DNA of 64,000 bases from positions 62,001-126,000 of the forward strand of contig JAKSZP010008045.1 in NCBI GenBank assembly GCA_022478985.1, read 5' to 3'. Shown here piece by piece: positions 36,101-47,544 of this stretch (its first letter is position 1; every line of letters begins with the position of its first letter). The DNA comes from Massospora cicadina. Lineage: Eukaryota; Entomophthoromycota; Entomophthoromycetes; Entomophthorales; Entomophthoraceae. The translations under genes were made by a program, and so were the position numbers. A model generated the notes under the pieces. The model did not search any database, had not been told where the DNA came from, and saw nothing but the letters and a program-made list of their open reading frames with translations.

Positions 36101-36749
36101 CAGAAAAATTGATCTTTTTTGTTGTAAATTTAGAGATTCTTGTGTGGTGGGATTGTGGGATGAGGATGTGGTCAATACGACTCATTGATATGAGCAGTCC
36201 CTCACGTATGTTGGTCTTGTCATATGGGGAAGGATTGGTGAATTGGGAGGAAGAGCATCCTGTAAGCCAAGAGATGCCTTCATTGTGTGATATTCAATGT
36301 GTCCAGGTGGGTATCCCCTGGGATTAGGCCATCGATCTGTATTGGGGTTATCCCAGCAGTTGAAATCGCCTAAAATGATGATATCTGGTGGGAGGGTGAG
36401 GGTAAAAAGTTTTTCAATTTTTTTTTCTCTCAGTTGCAGTGCACAGTGCATAGATACATGCTAACGAAATTATTTCATCTTGGCATGTAATTGTTGCTAC
36501 CAGGACTTGACCGTGCAAGTGTGATGATGAATTTGTAATTTAAAATTTTTTGTTGTTTTGGACTATCACCCCACAGTGAGATGTCCATACTGATTGTGAT
36601 GGTGCGACCCTGGTTGACCAGGATTCTTCTTCCCCTTGTAGGCAGTGGGTTTCTTGGATGGCCAAGATGTCTACAAGAGGTTTTTGCAGGAATGCCAGCT
36701 TTTTGGCTTGGGACGTATGAGCCCTGGCTCCCGTGATGTTTAACATCCC
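33117..36749 (-). pseudogene. L5 ORF2: endonuclease and reverse transcriptase (broken)
   Basis: The minus strand starts at about 36749 (MLNITGARA). Endonuclease: VDILAIQETHC with the Glu, ILGDFNCWDN (36451-36182), then SRIDHIL and NFSDHRLV (36185 to about 36080), which carry the catalytic Asp-His. RT: CPGPDEIPYKF (about 35370), FLDQEKAYDRVSW (motif A, about 35000), GLKQGDPLSPLL (motif B, about 34830), then a TAC-to-TAA stop, and FADDC (motif C, about 34710). The HGGMGL-type post-RT block (SSGGMGLIDF) is at about 34180. The finger CAVCGGEGSLHHRLETC is at about 33640-33590. Multiple stops. Confidence 0.9.
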
Positions 36750-36820
36750 TATTGACACTGAGGTGCCCGCGGCGCCTCAGGAGCAGTTGGGAAGACCCTC
36801 TGGCCCTATCCCACTGCGGC

Positions 36821-38200
36821 TCATTTTGGCCATGCTCCACGTCTGTACTCCAACTCTTTCACTGCCATTGTTGGTTCCCCTAATCTGACCCAATGATTCA
36901 AGGGAATTGCGTTTTTTGCATTTGCATCAACTTTTCCTGCACAGGTCTCATGTTGATTTGAAACAGGTTGTTGATTGGATTTTATATTTTTGAGGTTCAA
37001 CTTTGTTGCATTGTGCACCGCATTTTCACCCAAATTGTGGTTGCATTGTTCCTCATTATGTGCATGACTGATGACGCTTTGTGGCTCAGTCTGGTTACTG
37101 TGAAAATTTTCGACCTGGGCATATTGTTCTTATTGGTTGGTTCGGTGAATATCTGAAATATCCTCCTGAATTAGTCCGTGGTTAATGGCGGATTCCACAT
37201 GTGCCGCTGCTTCAGCCGCTGCTCTCTTGCGGGATTTTTGTGCTGCTTTACGCTGTTTACTTGTAACTGGGTCCACGATGGAGTATAGTCCATCTTCACT
37301 TCAGCGGAATGGGTGGTGGCCATCAGTCATTTTGGCGAAGTTTTCATTATCTTTGTAAATAGCTTCTTCACAAAAATCATTTTCCATTAAGCCCTCTTTT
37401 ACAGGGCATGCATGTTCCTTGTGGCCCAGTGAGCCACAGTGGTTGCAAATGGGTGGTGCGCATTCCAGTGTAACTCAGAATGCAGCCAACTGGCCCCCAT
37501 CTGCAAAGTGAAATTCTGCTGCGCGGGGAATTCTGGATAAATCCTCTTTCACTTCTGGGAAGGGGTTGATTACAGCAATAGTTTTGCCTGTGCACAGGTC
37601 GGGCATTAAGTGAAATCACTGTAATTCAAGTTGTTGAATTTCTCTGTAGGCCACAAGACCTTTGCAGAGCTCCTCCTCGATTACCTTATGAGGAAGGTTG
37701 GTGGGGAGCGAGTCAAAGGAGATGAACAAAGTTTTTGCTTTGTTCCATCTGGTGCGCGCGGTGCGCACAATTTTTTTGCCCTCAAGGAGGGCAATTTCCA
37801 CACATATTTTTGCTGCAGCATCGGCTTCATTGGCTGTTTCAAAACCAATATTGATCCAGCTGCAGCCCATGTTGTTGGTGGCTACGTACACCGCGTGAGG
37901 GAAAAGTGAGGGCTGTGTCTCGCATGTTTTCTCCCACAGGGTTGATGACTCATCCCCAAGGAAGAGTCTGATCCCGTGTTCCACCTTTGACAAAGGTTGG
38001 TTGAATTGAATGTACATGTATTGCGCATGCTTTACAGTAAATACCATAAACCCAGATGGTGTCTGAGTTTGTGATTTCTTTGCAGATTGGGTTCCTGGTC
38101 CCCCTCCAGGGCGTTTCTTGCCTTTAGTTGCACCATTAAGCGCACCGCTTGTCATGACGCTCACCCATGTTGTATCATTTTTGTTATTAAAGTCGCCCAT
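36821..38200 (-). pseudogene. L5 ORF1: RRM-like and CCHC protein (broken)
   Basis: ATG at 38200 opens a 194-codon intact stretch to 37616 with the RRM-like core (LFISFDSLPTNLP... then EIQQLELQ). After a stop and frameshift the CCHC knuckle C-N-H-C-G-S-L-G-H-K-E-H-A-C is readable at about 37450-37385, followed by a basic, Ala/Lys-rich tail ending near 36821. Same layout as family 1 ORF1. Confidence 0.85.
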
Positions 38201-38279
38201 CTTTCCTGTGTGTGATTAACCAAATTTGCTGTTCGAATCAAATCATAGTAACTAAAGTGATTGTTATGAGAAAGAAAAG

Positions 38280-38297
38280 CTTGGAGGCCAGTTGCTT
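38280..38297. repeat. Target-site duplication of L5, right copy
   Basis: Identical 18 bases to 33031-33048, directly at the 5' end of L5. Confidence 0.93.
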
Positions 38298-38742
38298 GAT
38301 TGTAAAGTTTGTAAAAATGAAAAAGAGTAATGAGGAAATAGAAAAAATGAAAATTGGTCTAGAGGATCATAAAATAACAATTATAATAAGTTGTAAGATT
38401 GTACCACAAAAATTAAATTAAAAAGTGAGGCAAAAGTTGAAAATTGGGGTTTTTAAAAGAATGGAAAATTTTGGATAATGGTATAGGTCTGGTAGAAACT
38501 ATCTGGAGTAAAATATGCCATTTTATCTGTGTAGTTGGGTTAATTCTAGGCATAAAAGCCTAAACCTTGTAACGTACAAACAGAATGGCAATGTGGTAAC
38601 ATGAGAAGTCTTATAAGAAAAAAGGAATTAAGGCATGGTAAAACTTTATGCCTATAGACTTAGATTTTATTTTTTTTGGGCAGTCCAATATTAGTATAAG
38701 TATTCACTGACAATTTATTTTAACATAGTTTTATATTATAAT
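38298..38742. other. AT-rich spacer, nothing recognised
   Basis: About 445 A/T-rich bases between L5 and L2. A 69-codon Lys/Ile-rich open stretch at 38212-38421 overlaps the end of L5 and looks like chance. Confidence 0.4.
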
Positions 38743-38757
38743 TTTCTAGAATAATAT
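38743..38757. repeat. 3' flank of L2, resembles 5' flank of L1
   Basis: The reverse complement matches 17634-17648 at 12 of 15 positions. It does not match L2's own 5' flank. Confidence 0.5.
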
Positions 38758-38814
38758 TTAATTTAATTTATTGTGGGGAAGGCTGACCATGGGATGGACA
38801 CTTCTGAATATGAC

Positions 38815-41800
38815 TCATAAGAGACAAAACTTAGTACCAGGGAAGGCACCCCAGAGAAGCGATGCTATCTCTTGTTGCCAGCGGGAACGCCACTTATGGG
38901 GAGGGGGAGGAAACGTGTGAAGGGGCCATAGTCACAATTGAACACGTGTGGAGAAAAAGGGTCTGATTTGATGAACCTGACTGAGAACTAGGAGGAGACC
39001 AGCTGTCAGCGACACGGTGGGAGGTATCCAAACATCCACACTTGAAAGTGGTCCACCAAATGAGACTGAAATCTGTGGACAGCTTATGGGAGGGTGGGGG
39101 TATGCCTGCGATGGCATCTAAGACAATCGTGTGGATGGTCCACATGGCGATTGCAACCACCAAAGCACAGAGGGAGGGTGGAAGAGAGGGGGCCATTGAT
39201 AGAGCAAACATATCTCTTGACAGACTGAAGGGATGCGTTTGATCCTGGCCCAGTAGACGTTGAACTTCGCGCCATATCACTTTAGAGGTAGGGCACTTCT
39301 CCAGGCGATGGAACAGCGTTCCATACTGGCCACACATGACACAGGATGAGTGTAAAGCGTTAGAGCGCTCAGCTGTACGATACACCCGCCTCAGGCAGCG
39401 CCACACATGGGAGCGGACTTGAGGCTGCAACAGAGGATGGTGTACGTATTTCCAGATAGTTTTTTGGGTCTCAATGGAGTAAGGAATGTCCATCATGTCC
39501 AGGTAGTCCACCCTGGATCAGACATGGGGCTGTATGGGGATCACGCCATTATGGATGGGTAGCCCCTGTACCTCTTGTGTGAACTGAGTAGAGGGGCGGC
39601 CTCTTTGGTTTGTATGTCCAAAAATATGAATTCTCCACTCAGCACTCCGCATGGAGAGTAGGATTCGTTTGTAGTGGGTTTTAGTCCCGTGAGGACCTGT
39701 GGCCGATGTGTGTGATGCGAGGTATTTCATCAGGGAGTGGGGGTTTGATGGAATGTTGAGGCCCGAGGCGTGGGAGAAGTTGGAGCGGGCTGCGCAGGAC
39801 CAGTGTTGGGATGGGAGTGTGGGAGCATTGACGGCCGCGATCCAGGTGCCCAGGATCTTGGCCGCATGGGCTTTGAAGTCAAGCAGGCCCATGCCACCAT
39901 GATGATGAGGGCCAAACATGACCTCTAAACATACTGGTGGAGGGCGGCCTGACCAAAGCCATCCTTGCAGCAAGGCATACAAGGATTTGAAGAAGCTTGG
40001 GGAGAAGGGGATGGCGTGGGCTCCAAACCAGACTTTGGAGAGGAGCATAGAGTTGGTTATAACAACCCTGCCAGTAAGGGAAGTATGGTGGGCTCTGAGA
40101 GAGGCGATTCTCTTCGTCGCGTTGTCCAGAATACAGCACTCCATTACTGCTGACGCGTATCCGCCTGCCTCCATCCACACGCCCAGATGGCGTACCAGTC
40201 CTATGGTAGGACGTGGCGCAAAGGGGAGCACCATTGGGGCGGTGTGTGTTGAGTTAGTAGGCCGAGGACGTGGGCGAGCAGATGGGCCAGGTTGTGAACT
40301 AATTGCTAGGGTCCAGCAGTTCTGAAACTGACCAAGGAGGATGATTTCGGTTTTGGAAGCGTTCAGAGCCGCGTTGCTTACCCTGGAATACTCCTGGATG
40401 AGAGCTTCAAGTGCGCGTGCATCTTAATTATTAGACACCCCAACCACACAATCATCTGCGAACGCCATTATCTTGACTGGGGCTTGGCCTGGCACATGGA
40501 CCCCGGTGAGTTGGGCATTCACATTTCGCAGTAGTGGGTCAATGCTGAAGTTGTATAAGAGTGGGCTGAGGGGGTCCCCTTGTCGCAAGCCCCTTTGAGG
40601 GCGGGCTACTTCCGTTAGGAAGCCAGGGCCATGTACTGCCATTGTTGAAGATTCTGTGAGCAGCATCACCCAGTTGATGAAGCGAGGGGGTAAGCGGAAT
40701 TGATGGAGGCAGGCCCTGAGGTATTCCCAGTTTACTCTGTCATAGGCCTTTTGTTGGTCCAAGAATACAAGTGCCCCAGAGGCTGTGGATTGACATACAT
40801 TAGCCACAGAGTGCACGTTATCCCAAATCGACCTTCTGGGTATAAACCTGAATTGTTCTGGGGAGATGGCGGCAGATGCTACAGTTCCTAAACGGTTAGC
40901 CATGATTTTTGTTAAAATTTTAGTGTCTGTGTTTGTTAGAGAAATGGGGCGCCAGTTGGCTAAGTCTAGCTTATCCCCTTTCTTAAAGAGTGTGACAGTA
41001 AAGGCCTCATGTCCTCCTGGTAGGAGGCGCATTTCCAACAGGCTTTGGTTAAGTGAGGCGAGCAGCAATGGAGATATATATTTTTAATACTTTTTGTAGA
41101 ACTCATATGGAATGCCATCTGGGCCTGGGCATTTTTGGTTTGGCGCACCATGAATGGCTGTCCATAATTTGGTCAGATAATCAAATTCATTATTTCCAGG
41201 TATCAGAAAACGGTGCAGATGTGGGCTTAGTCGAGAAATTCTGCCACTTCAGCTGGCTGAATTGGATCAGATTGGTACAGCTTAAAGTATTACTTTTGTG
41301 TTTCAATTGCCACTTCGGCTGGCATATCTGCAATGGAATCATCTGATCTTTGCACCCGTGTGCAGGTCACGCTCTGGCGTGGTGCAAAAATTTTTTTAAA
41401 GAAATGTGTGGTGCAATTGTCACCTTTTGTGATGCATTTGGCCCTGTACTGAATACAAACTCGATGTTTGTGTTGCCTTTCAAGCGCGTTGAGGTGGGCG
41501 GCTGCCTCCGCCCACTTCTAGCTCCATGAAGAGCTGTATCCTATAGCTGGGATGTTGGACTCCAGGTGTGCCAACTCTGCCAGAGCGCGCAAAATGACCA
41601 CCGATGTGGCTCAAGAGCATCTGGAGGAGAGATGGCGAGAGTGGTGGATGGTATCATCTCTGAAAGTTGCCCATGTGGAAATGGGGTCCACGCAAAACGG
41701 TGCAACAAACTTTTTTGCCAAAGTTGCCACTTCCACCCATGTGGAAAATCCTGGCGACGTGAGCTCGGAGGGGCGAATTTTGCACCAATGTGGGGCCTTA

Positions 41801-42520
41801 GCAGCTGTGACAGGTAGGTGGTAGGTTAGCAAGACCAGTCGATGGTTGGAGAAGTCCATTTTTGTTTTTTGAAGTAGGAGATGTGGGGTTGGAATTTCAC
41901 TGGTGTTAGGATAAGGTTGATGCGGGTCATGGACCTTAATTGGCTGTTGTGGACATGAGGATGCAACATGTTTTTGAGCAGCAGGGCATTTCATGGCAGC
42001 ACATCCATTAACCTGAGGGTGGCCTTTAGAATGAGCAGTTCTACGTGACCCTGAGGGGCGTGGGGTGAAGAAGGCCACTGGTCCGTTGGTGTGTTTAGCC
42101 AACAGTTCATGTCGCCAACTAGGAAAGAGTCTTGGGGTAGTGGGAGGGATTTGACCAATGAGAAAAATTCCCAATGCTCACATGCACCGTTTGGGGCATA
42201 GATGTTGACAATTGCATGCTCTACGTCAGCCCACAAGAAAGAGACAATGAGAACTTGGCCATTTAGGAATGTTTATGAAGATAAAGCTTTTTAAAAATTA
42301 TTTTTCCAAATTAGCACCCCACAGTGCTTCAACCAAAAGGATAGGGATGGGAGGAGCATTATTTTCCAAGTTTCCTCAGAACCTCGTGGACAGTGGGACT
42401 CCTGGATGGCCAGGATATCCACGGGTAAATTGTGTTGTAAAAAACTCAGTTTCCTAGTCTGGGACAGGGAGGCCTTGAGTCCGGCAATATTCAACATCCC
42501 TAAAGTGAAGGTTTCCCCAT
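38815..42520 (-). pseudogene. L2 ORF2: endonuclease and reverse transcriptase (broken)
   Basis: The ATG (42520-42518) is followed by four G instead of the five in other copies, so the frame is off from the first codon. The endonuclease blocks are clear: ILAIQESHC (about 42410), VGDMNCWLN (about 42120), and SNH where the catalytic SDH is expected (about 41860). RT is the longest intact piece in the window: one 214-codon stretch (41068-40424) covers FKKGDKLDLANWRPIS, FLDQQKAYDRVNW, GLRQGDPLSPLL and MAFADDC. It ends at TAA (40426-40424) where L1 and L3 have CAA; L4 has the same TAA. Finger CVMCGQYGTLFHRLEKC at about 39340-39290. Confidence 0.9.
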
Positions 42521-42529
42521 TGCACCTTA

Positions 42530-43941
42530 GGTGCGAGGGGGTGGGCACCTGGGCCCATCAGACTCCTCTAGATCCCCACAGGCCTTCACAGCAGCGCAAG
42601 TGTTAGCAGCAATGGTATCAGGGTTTTTGTTAATTTTTGTGGAAAGAGTTTCATTGGCTTTAGCCTTCACTTTTGTTTTCCTGACGTCAGACAAATTTTT
42701 TGCGGTGCGGATGAGTTCAGTGCACCATTGAGTGGGTCAAAAAAAAGTTTTCACTTGGGATGTGTCCTAAGTCAGTTTTGACTGGAGCTTGGGTGCAACG
42801 ATTGGGTGAGATTGAATCCCCCATTGGATCCTCAGATTGAGTGGCCCGATCAGCATGGGCTTCCCAATCTGATTGGTTGATGGATTCCCAAGTTACTTCC
42901 ACTGCAAATGTTTCCATGTCCTCCTGGCGTTGTGAGTATGGGATAGCGGTGGTGGCTTTGGCCACTTCATTGGCCGCGGCCCTGTGGGCCTTCTTGGCCT
43001 TCTTCCGCTCTTGTGGGGAGATAGGCTTTACCTGTAGGTAGCAGCCTTGTGCTCCCCATGGGAAAGCCTCTTTGGTGCTTGCAGTTGGTTTGTAGTGCTC
43101 CTCTCCGCTGGTCATGGCCACCGAGGGGTGCTCCTGGAATGTGATGCCCTCTTTGGTGGGGCATGTGTGTGCCTTATGGCCAAACGTGTCACAGTGGGTG
43201 CAAATGAGGGGCGCGCTGTCCACGGTCACCCAGAATTGGTGGGTGGTATGCCCTGCAATATCAATAAAAGTGGAGTGTGGGATCTAGGTTGGGTCCTTCA
43301 CGATCTCCTCAGTTGGGGTCAGGACTGCAATGGCTTTGCTGGTGCACAGGTGTGGCATCAGTGTGAAGCGTTGCATTTTGAAAGATTGTATTTCGCCATA
43401 TACGGCGAGACCATCTTTCAGGTGTTGTTCCAAAATGTCACGTTTTACCATAGTAGGCAAAAAGTCAAATGTGAGGAAAATTTGGTTTAACTTTGTCCAT
43501 CTGGTGCATTTGGTTTCGATGACCCATTGCCCTTTAGGGAGGTTGACTACTGCATGCACCACAGCAGCCTCATCTGCTGCCTCTTTGTTTTTTAAACCTA
43601 GATCCAGCCAACCACGTGACATGGAGTGAGGTGCAATGTACACCGCGGTCAGGAAAAAGGTGTGCACATCTTCACAAAATTTTTCCCATAAGGCCATTTG
43701 TTGGATGTCCAGAAACACGTGGACTCCAAATTCCACCGATGAAAGTGGCTGGGAGTGTGGCGTGTTGATGTACTGGTTGCATCGTGCTTGCCATGTGAGT
43801 ATCTCTGAGGGGAATATTGACCGCCAGTTTTTTAAAATTTTTGTCTATTCCGCTGGTTTCTCCGGGGCATTTTTGAACGTTGGAGGCCGTGGGCCTTCCA
43901 CCTGCTCCTCTTACCTTACTTGCATAACTGCTCCCTGACAT
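42530..43941 (-). pseudogene. L2 ORF1: RRM-like and CCHC protein (broken)
   Basis: ATG at 43941. Open to 43672 with a frameshift, then 43736-43284 carries the RRM-like part (FLTFDFLPT, GEIQSFKMQRF). The piece 43229-42717 holds an intact knuckle C-T-H-C-D-T-F-G-H-K-A-H-T-C and the basic tail. The C-run that lost a base in L1 and L3 is in frame here. The TAA lies six bases before the ORF2 ATG. Confidence 0.85.
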
Positions 43942-44033
43942 GGGCGCAGACTAATCTCCTCTGTGAGATTATCAAACTAGATTCAGACTTGAATTGAATA
44001 GGTTGCAAAAGTGATTGCAACGAGAAAGAAAAG

Positions 44034-44055
44034 TTATCAAATTTAGTATCACATT
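44034..44055. repeat. 5' flank target sequence of L2
   Basis: The reverse complement begins AATGTGATACTAAATTTG and matches the 3' flank of L1 (22921-22942) at 19 of 22 positions. Confidence 0.75.
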
Positions 44056-44789
44056 GATTTGCCTAATATCTTGATTAAACATGGTTAGTATATATTAATG
44101 ACTTGTATGGGATGGGTAATTGAAAGCATATACATATTTATTATTAAGCATATTAAAATGATAAACTATACATACAGCTGTTTTTCATCAATTGTATAAG
44201 AAACCAGACTGGCAGGTTATCATTCATATATCTAAATACCTTATTACTGAGTATCTTGCTTTTTTAAGGATTTATTGTGACATATATGCCTTAATGTTGG
44301 CTTGTTTGATATATATAACAGCTACACTAAGGTCATTATATCCCAATTTACAAAAATATGCCATTGGCTACTGCATTAGTCAAATTTTTATTCTAACCCT
44401 ATCAGATAAATGACATAATAAGGTACTAAGCAATCAAACTAACTCTGGTAAGTTTGTAAATCATTCTAAACTATTTTGATTAAATTTTTTGAAGATGTAA
44501 AATATGTTTGGTTAAAAAATACAAGGGTCACTCTTTTTTAATTTTAAGTCAAGCAAACCTAGTGAAGACAATCTAAATTTAGAAATAATGGTAAAATTTG
44601 AGTACTAGATCTAAAATAAAAAGAGAAATTGACTTGTTTGTATTTTAAAATACTTTTGTTGGGTTTTGAGCGTCAGAGCTGGATTTGATCCATAGGCACA
44701 GGTTGAGTTAGTACTGGTAGTTGAACTTTACAAGGGAAGCCTACTTTACTTAATTTAATCAAATGAGGTTTAATAAATTTTTAGGATTG
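44056..44789. other. AT-rich spacer, nothing recognised
   Basis: About 730 bases with no supported gene; a 73-codon plus-strand open stretch at 44192-44413 has no recognisable features. Confidence 0.4.
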
Positions 44790-44794
44790 GTATC
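44790..44794. repeat. Target-site duplication of E3, left copy (GTATC)
   Basis: GTATC precedes the TGT start of the 5' LTR; the same five bases occur at 51959-51963 at the far end. Confidence 0.75.
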
Positions 44795-45859
44795 TGTTGT
44801 AATTTAATACAACCCTAAATCAGTAAATCCTTGACCTTTGGTATAATCAAGGAAATACTGAACGAAGCACAAGAATTATTAAACCAAAATGAGTCTAGTC
44901 CAAAAATGGAAATATTCCAAATCAAAATTGGCCACAAAAACGGGAATATTCCAAATTAAATTAGCCACAAAAATGGCAATAATGTCATGGTCAAAAAGAT
45001 AACCAATTCAATCTCCAAAGAAAGGCAAAATTATGATGATGAAACTCCAAATATGATACACTCCCAAAATGAAAAATTTTGTTTGGGTAACTTAGAAAAG
45101 AAAAAGAACAATTTAGGTGAAAAATGGTGCACTGAAAAGGAAAATAAACAAAACAAAAAGAAATCCGGTGCCACCAAACAAACCAAAGATTAGGTACACT
45201 AAAGATAATGAAAATTTGGACTCCACTGAAGCGCACATGAGCCACAGAGCTGATGACCCTGATGCTGAAGGCTCCACACACTGCCGCAGTGCATGAATTC
45301 AGAAATTAGAAAAAATGAATGCCCAAGAGAGAAATCAATTGAAGAAGAGACTGCACTGAAGTTCCTGAAAAAGATACAATATTTTCCCAACTACTATTCA
45401 ACTTATCCCTCGATTTATTATTTGCATTCTGATTCTTTAGTATTTAGTATAAAAATACTAAATTTTTACTTAAAATTAACAGTCTATTTCACAGAATCCT
45501 AAGTTTGTCCTTTATTTGGTTTTTCACTTTAACTGGAAATAAGTGAAAATTAGTGATGCAAGTAACCAGTCTTGATTGTACTACAGTAGAAGACACTCGT
45601 TTTGAGAAGGACTTCTTGTAAGGTTAGGCTTGCAGGGAAGAAGGTTGAGATAAACTTTGTTGGGTCAAGGAAAGATTTCAACATACACAGGATTAATCTT
45701 AAAGAAGATTTACATTTGGTGTGTGAGTGTCAAATTTACAGCTCTCTCAGAAAGTTTAAGCTGAGTTGGTTAGTGTCAAATCTGTGCAACATATTACCCC
45801 TTTTGATGCCCAAGTTCAAAATCCCCAGAGTTAAGCAAGCAGAACCCAGGGCGGCAAGA
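44795..45859 (+). repeat. E3 5' LTR
   Basis: Starts TGTTGTAATTTAATACAAC and is collinear with 50937-51958, nearly identical over its central part (for example around 45000-45500). The right end is uncertain by a few bases: the target duplication suggests ...CAAGA, whereas a canonical CA end would be at 45856. Confidence 0.88.
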
Positions 45860-45860
45860 C

Positions 45861-45879
45861 TGGTGCTCACTTCAGGGGT
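45861..45879 (+). other. E3 primer-binding site
   Basis: TGGTGCTCACTTCAGGGGT, one to four bases after the LTR. It matches the E1 site except for one T in place of A in the T-stem part. Confidence 0.8.
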
Positions 45880-45943
45880 GACGCCAACTACACAGTTGAG
45901 AAGAGAGAGTTCTGGGCAAACATAAATTTCTAGTATTGAGACC

Positions 45944-47210
45944 ATGGAGGTATACCATGGTGAAGAAGCAGCAGGAAAACTATCCCTAAATGAAAAAGCG
46001 ATGATTGAGGCAATGCTGCAAGCGTTGGAGAAAAAGTAATATAGTTGAAGTTGTACCTAGATCAGGTTTCAGACACCGCTTGATGGGACTCGAGTTCTAC
46101 TACCCCAGTGTTAGGGCACATACCAGTGACTAGAAAAATTAAAACTGACCTTAAGGGACTTGAGGAATGGGTCCAACACCTTGAAGTGGAAAATGGAATA
46201 AATGTACGGACATTGAATGAGTATAGTGAACATTTAGACCACCATGAGACCATTTTTGATGACATTGATTGAAACTTGCAGAAAATTAAGGATCAACTTC
46301 AAGTAAAACCATAGCCTGCTCTAAGCCCTTCTCTGGACACCTCACATTTGGAAACGCCAGTGTTAGCTGCACAGGGAACAACATCTCTACGATATCATTG
46401 AAGCACTTTAGTAAAGGAAGATCCAAACTTTATATCCTATTTCAAAACCATGTTCACTCCTGGCGAGGGAACAATAGCTGGGTCCTTTAAAAATGTATGA
46501 AAGCAGCATGGATTGCACTAGTGACAAGCAGAAGGATTGTCATGTTTAAGGCTGCATGAGCTGTGAAGCGCAGGAGATACTCAGTGCTAGTTTACGCCCT
46601 GGTTTGACCTGGACTGAGGGCAAGGAAATCCTGTTATCAGAGTTTGATAGCGCACATGATGTTGAGAATATGAAGCAAGAGTTCATACTAATGAAAATGA
46701 GCAAGACGGAGACAGTCACAAACTATTCCACTCAATAAATCCTTTGAGCACAAAAACTATTGACAACAGGAATCTTAGACTTACCTACCGTGAAGACTGT
46801 CCTACTCAGTACCCTATAAGAACACCCAGCCCTCAAGATGCACATGACGCTTGCGGTCAAAACAGCTGGATCACTTAAGGCCATCAAGGAAGCTTTACTC
46901 GATGTGAAAGGAACTTATAAAGATTAAAAACAAACCAATGACTCAACCAACATGCAGAGTTGGAAAAGTGATGTATGCTGCACAGGACAAGAATTATAAG
47001 CCAAAAGCCAAGAGCTTCAAACCAGTTCCACGGTATCAGTGCAAGGAGTTCACATGCACAAATGTCACAAGCCTGGTCACTATTGGTGAGCTTATTCTAA
47101 TGAGAGGCGATGAAGAAAAAACCCCTTCACCAAAAGAGGAAATCCCTGGAACCATAAATTGGGTGAACCTACACGTGGAAGGAGAGGACATCACCCAGAT
47201 GAAGACTTGA
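45944..47210 (+). pseudogene. E3 Gag (broken)
   Basis: Starts with an ATG at 45944 in an acidic, helical stretch (MEVYHGEEAAG). The capsid-like part at 46556-46738 contains ...WTEGKEILLSEFDSAHD. A knuckle remnant near 47058-47095 reads H-K-C-H-K-P-G-H-Y-W in one frame, so the CCHC is degraded by a shift and the last Cys is not visible. Many stops. Confidence 0.7.
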
Positions 47211-47544
47211 TGGATGCTGGTTACCATGTCTTAGGAGCCCCTAGTAATGTATCTGTACCTGCACGATTATGGGTACATGGATCCACTGATAAGGGTTAAA
47301 CTCTACATACCTAGCTCAAGCAATGAAGCCCACTCAAGTAGTCAATATTCTAGAGGAAGGTGGACAACTTGTAATTGACACCTTCAATAATATTGATAAG
47401 ACTACTAAACTTCATGCCAAATAAAGGTTCAATAACCCAACCAACTAGAGGAATTTGAAAAGTCAGCTGACCACGTGCTGTCAACTGAAAAATCCATTTG
47501 GGAAGAATGTAACCAAAGTGGGAGTTGTGATATAGCGTGTATGT

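Larger units (their letters stand above)
33049..38279 (-). mobile_element. L5: full-length APE-type LINE, family 2
   Basis: A 5,231-bp minus-strand LINE with an 18-bp target duplication. It has the same architecture as L1-L4 (RRM-like plus CCHC ORF1, endonuclease-RT-finger ORF2), but the proteins are clearly diverged (for example KPHRGLKQGDP versus RPQRGLRQGDP), so it is a separate family. Its 5' end, read on the minus strand, begins CTTTTCTTTCTC like the family 1 copies. Confidence 0.94.
38758..44033 (-). mobile_element. L2: full-length APE-type LINE, family 1
   Basis: A 5.28-kb minus-strand copy collinear with L1, L3 and L4. The 5' end (44033) reads CTTTTCTTTCTCGTTGCAATC; the 3' end has an AATAAA-containing tail. 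Mid-ORF2 residues match L4 (same NAPTLPSQHWSC block), but the last 600 bases match L1, including a shared frameshift, so the copy is mosaic. The flanks do not form a target duplication with each other. Confidence 0.93.

Noticed and set aside
38894..39511. The long open stretches at LINE 3' ends as independent host genes
   Set aside because: They are the C-terminal part of LINE ORF2 with its CX2CX7HX4C finger and recur in all four family 1 copies.
44987..45502. Lys/Asn-rich ORFs in the E3 LTRs
   Set aside because: They occur in both LTRs because the LTRs are repeats; composition is that of AT-rich non-coding DNA.
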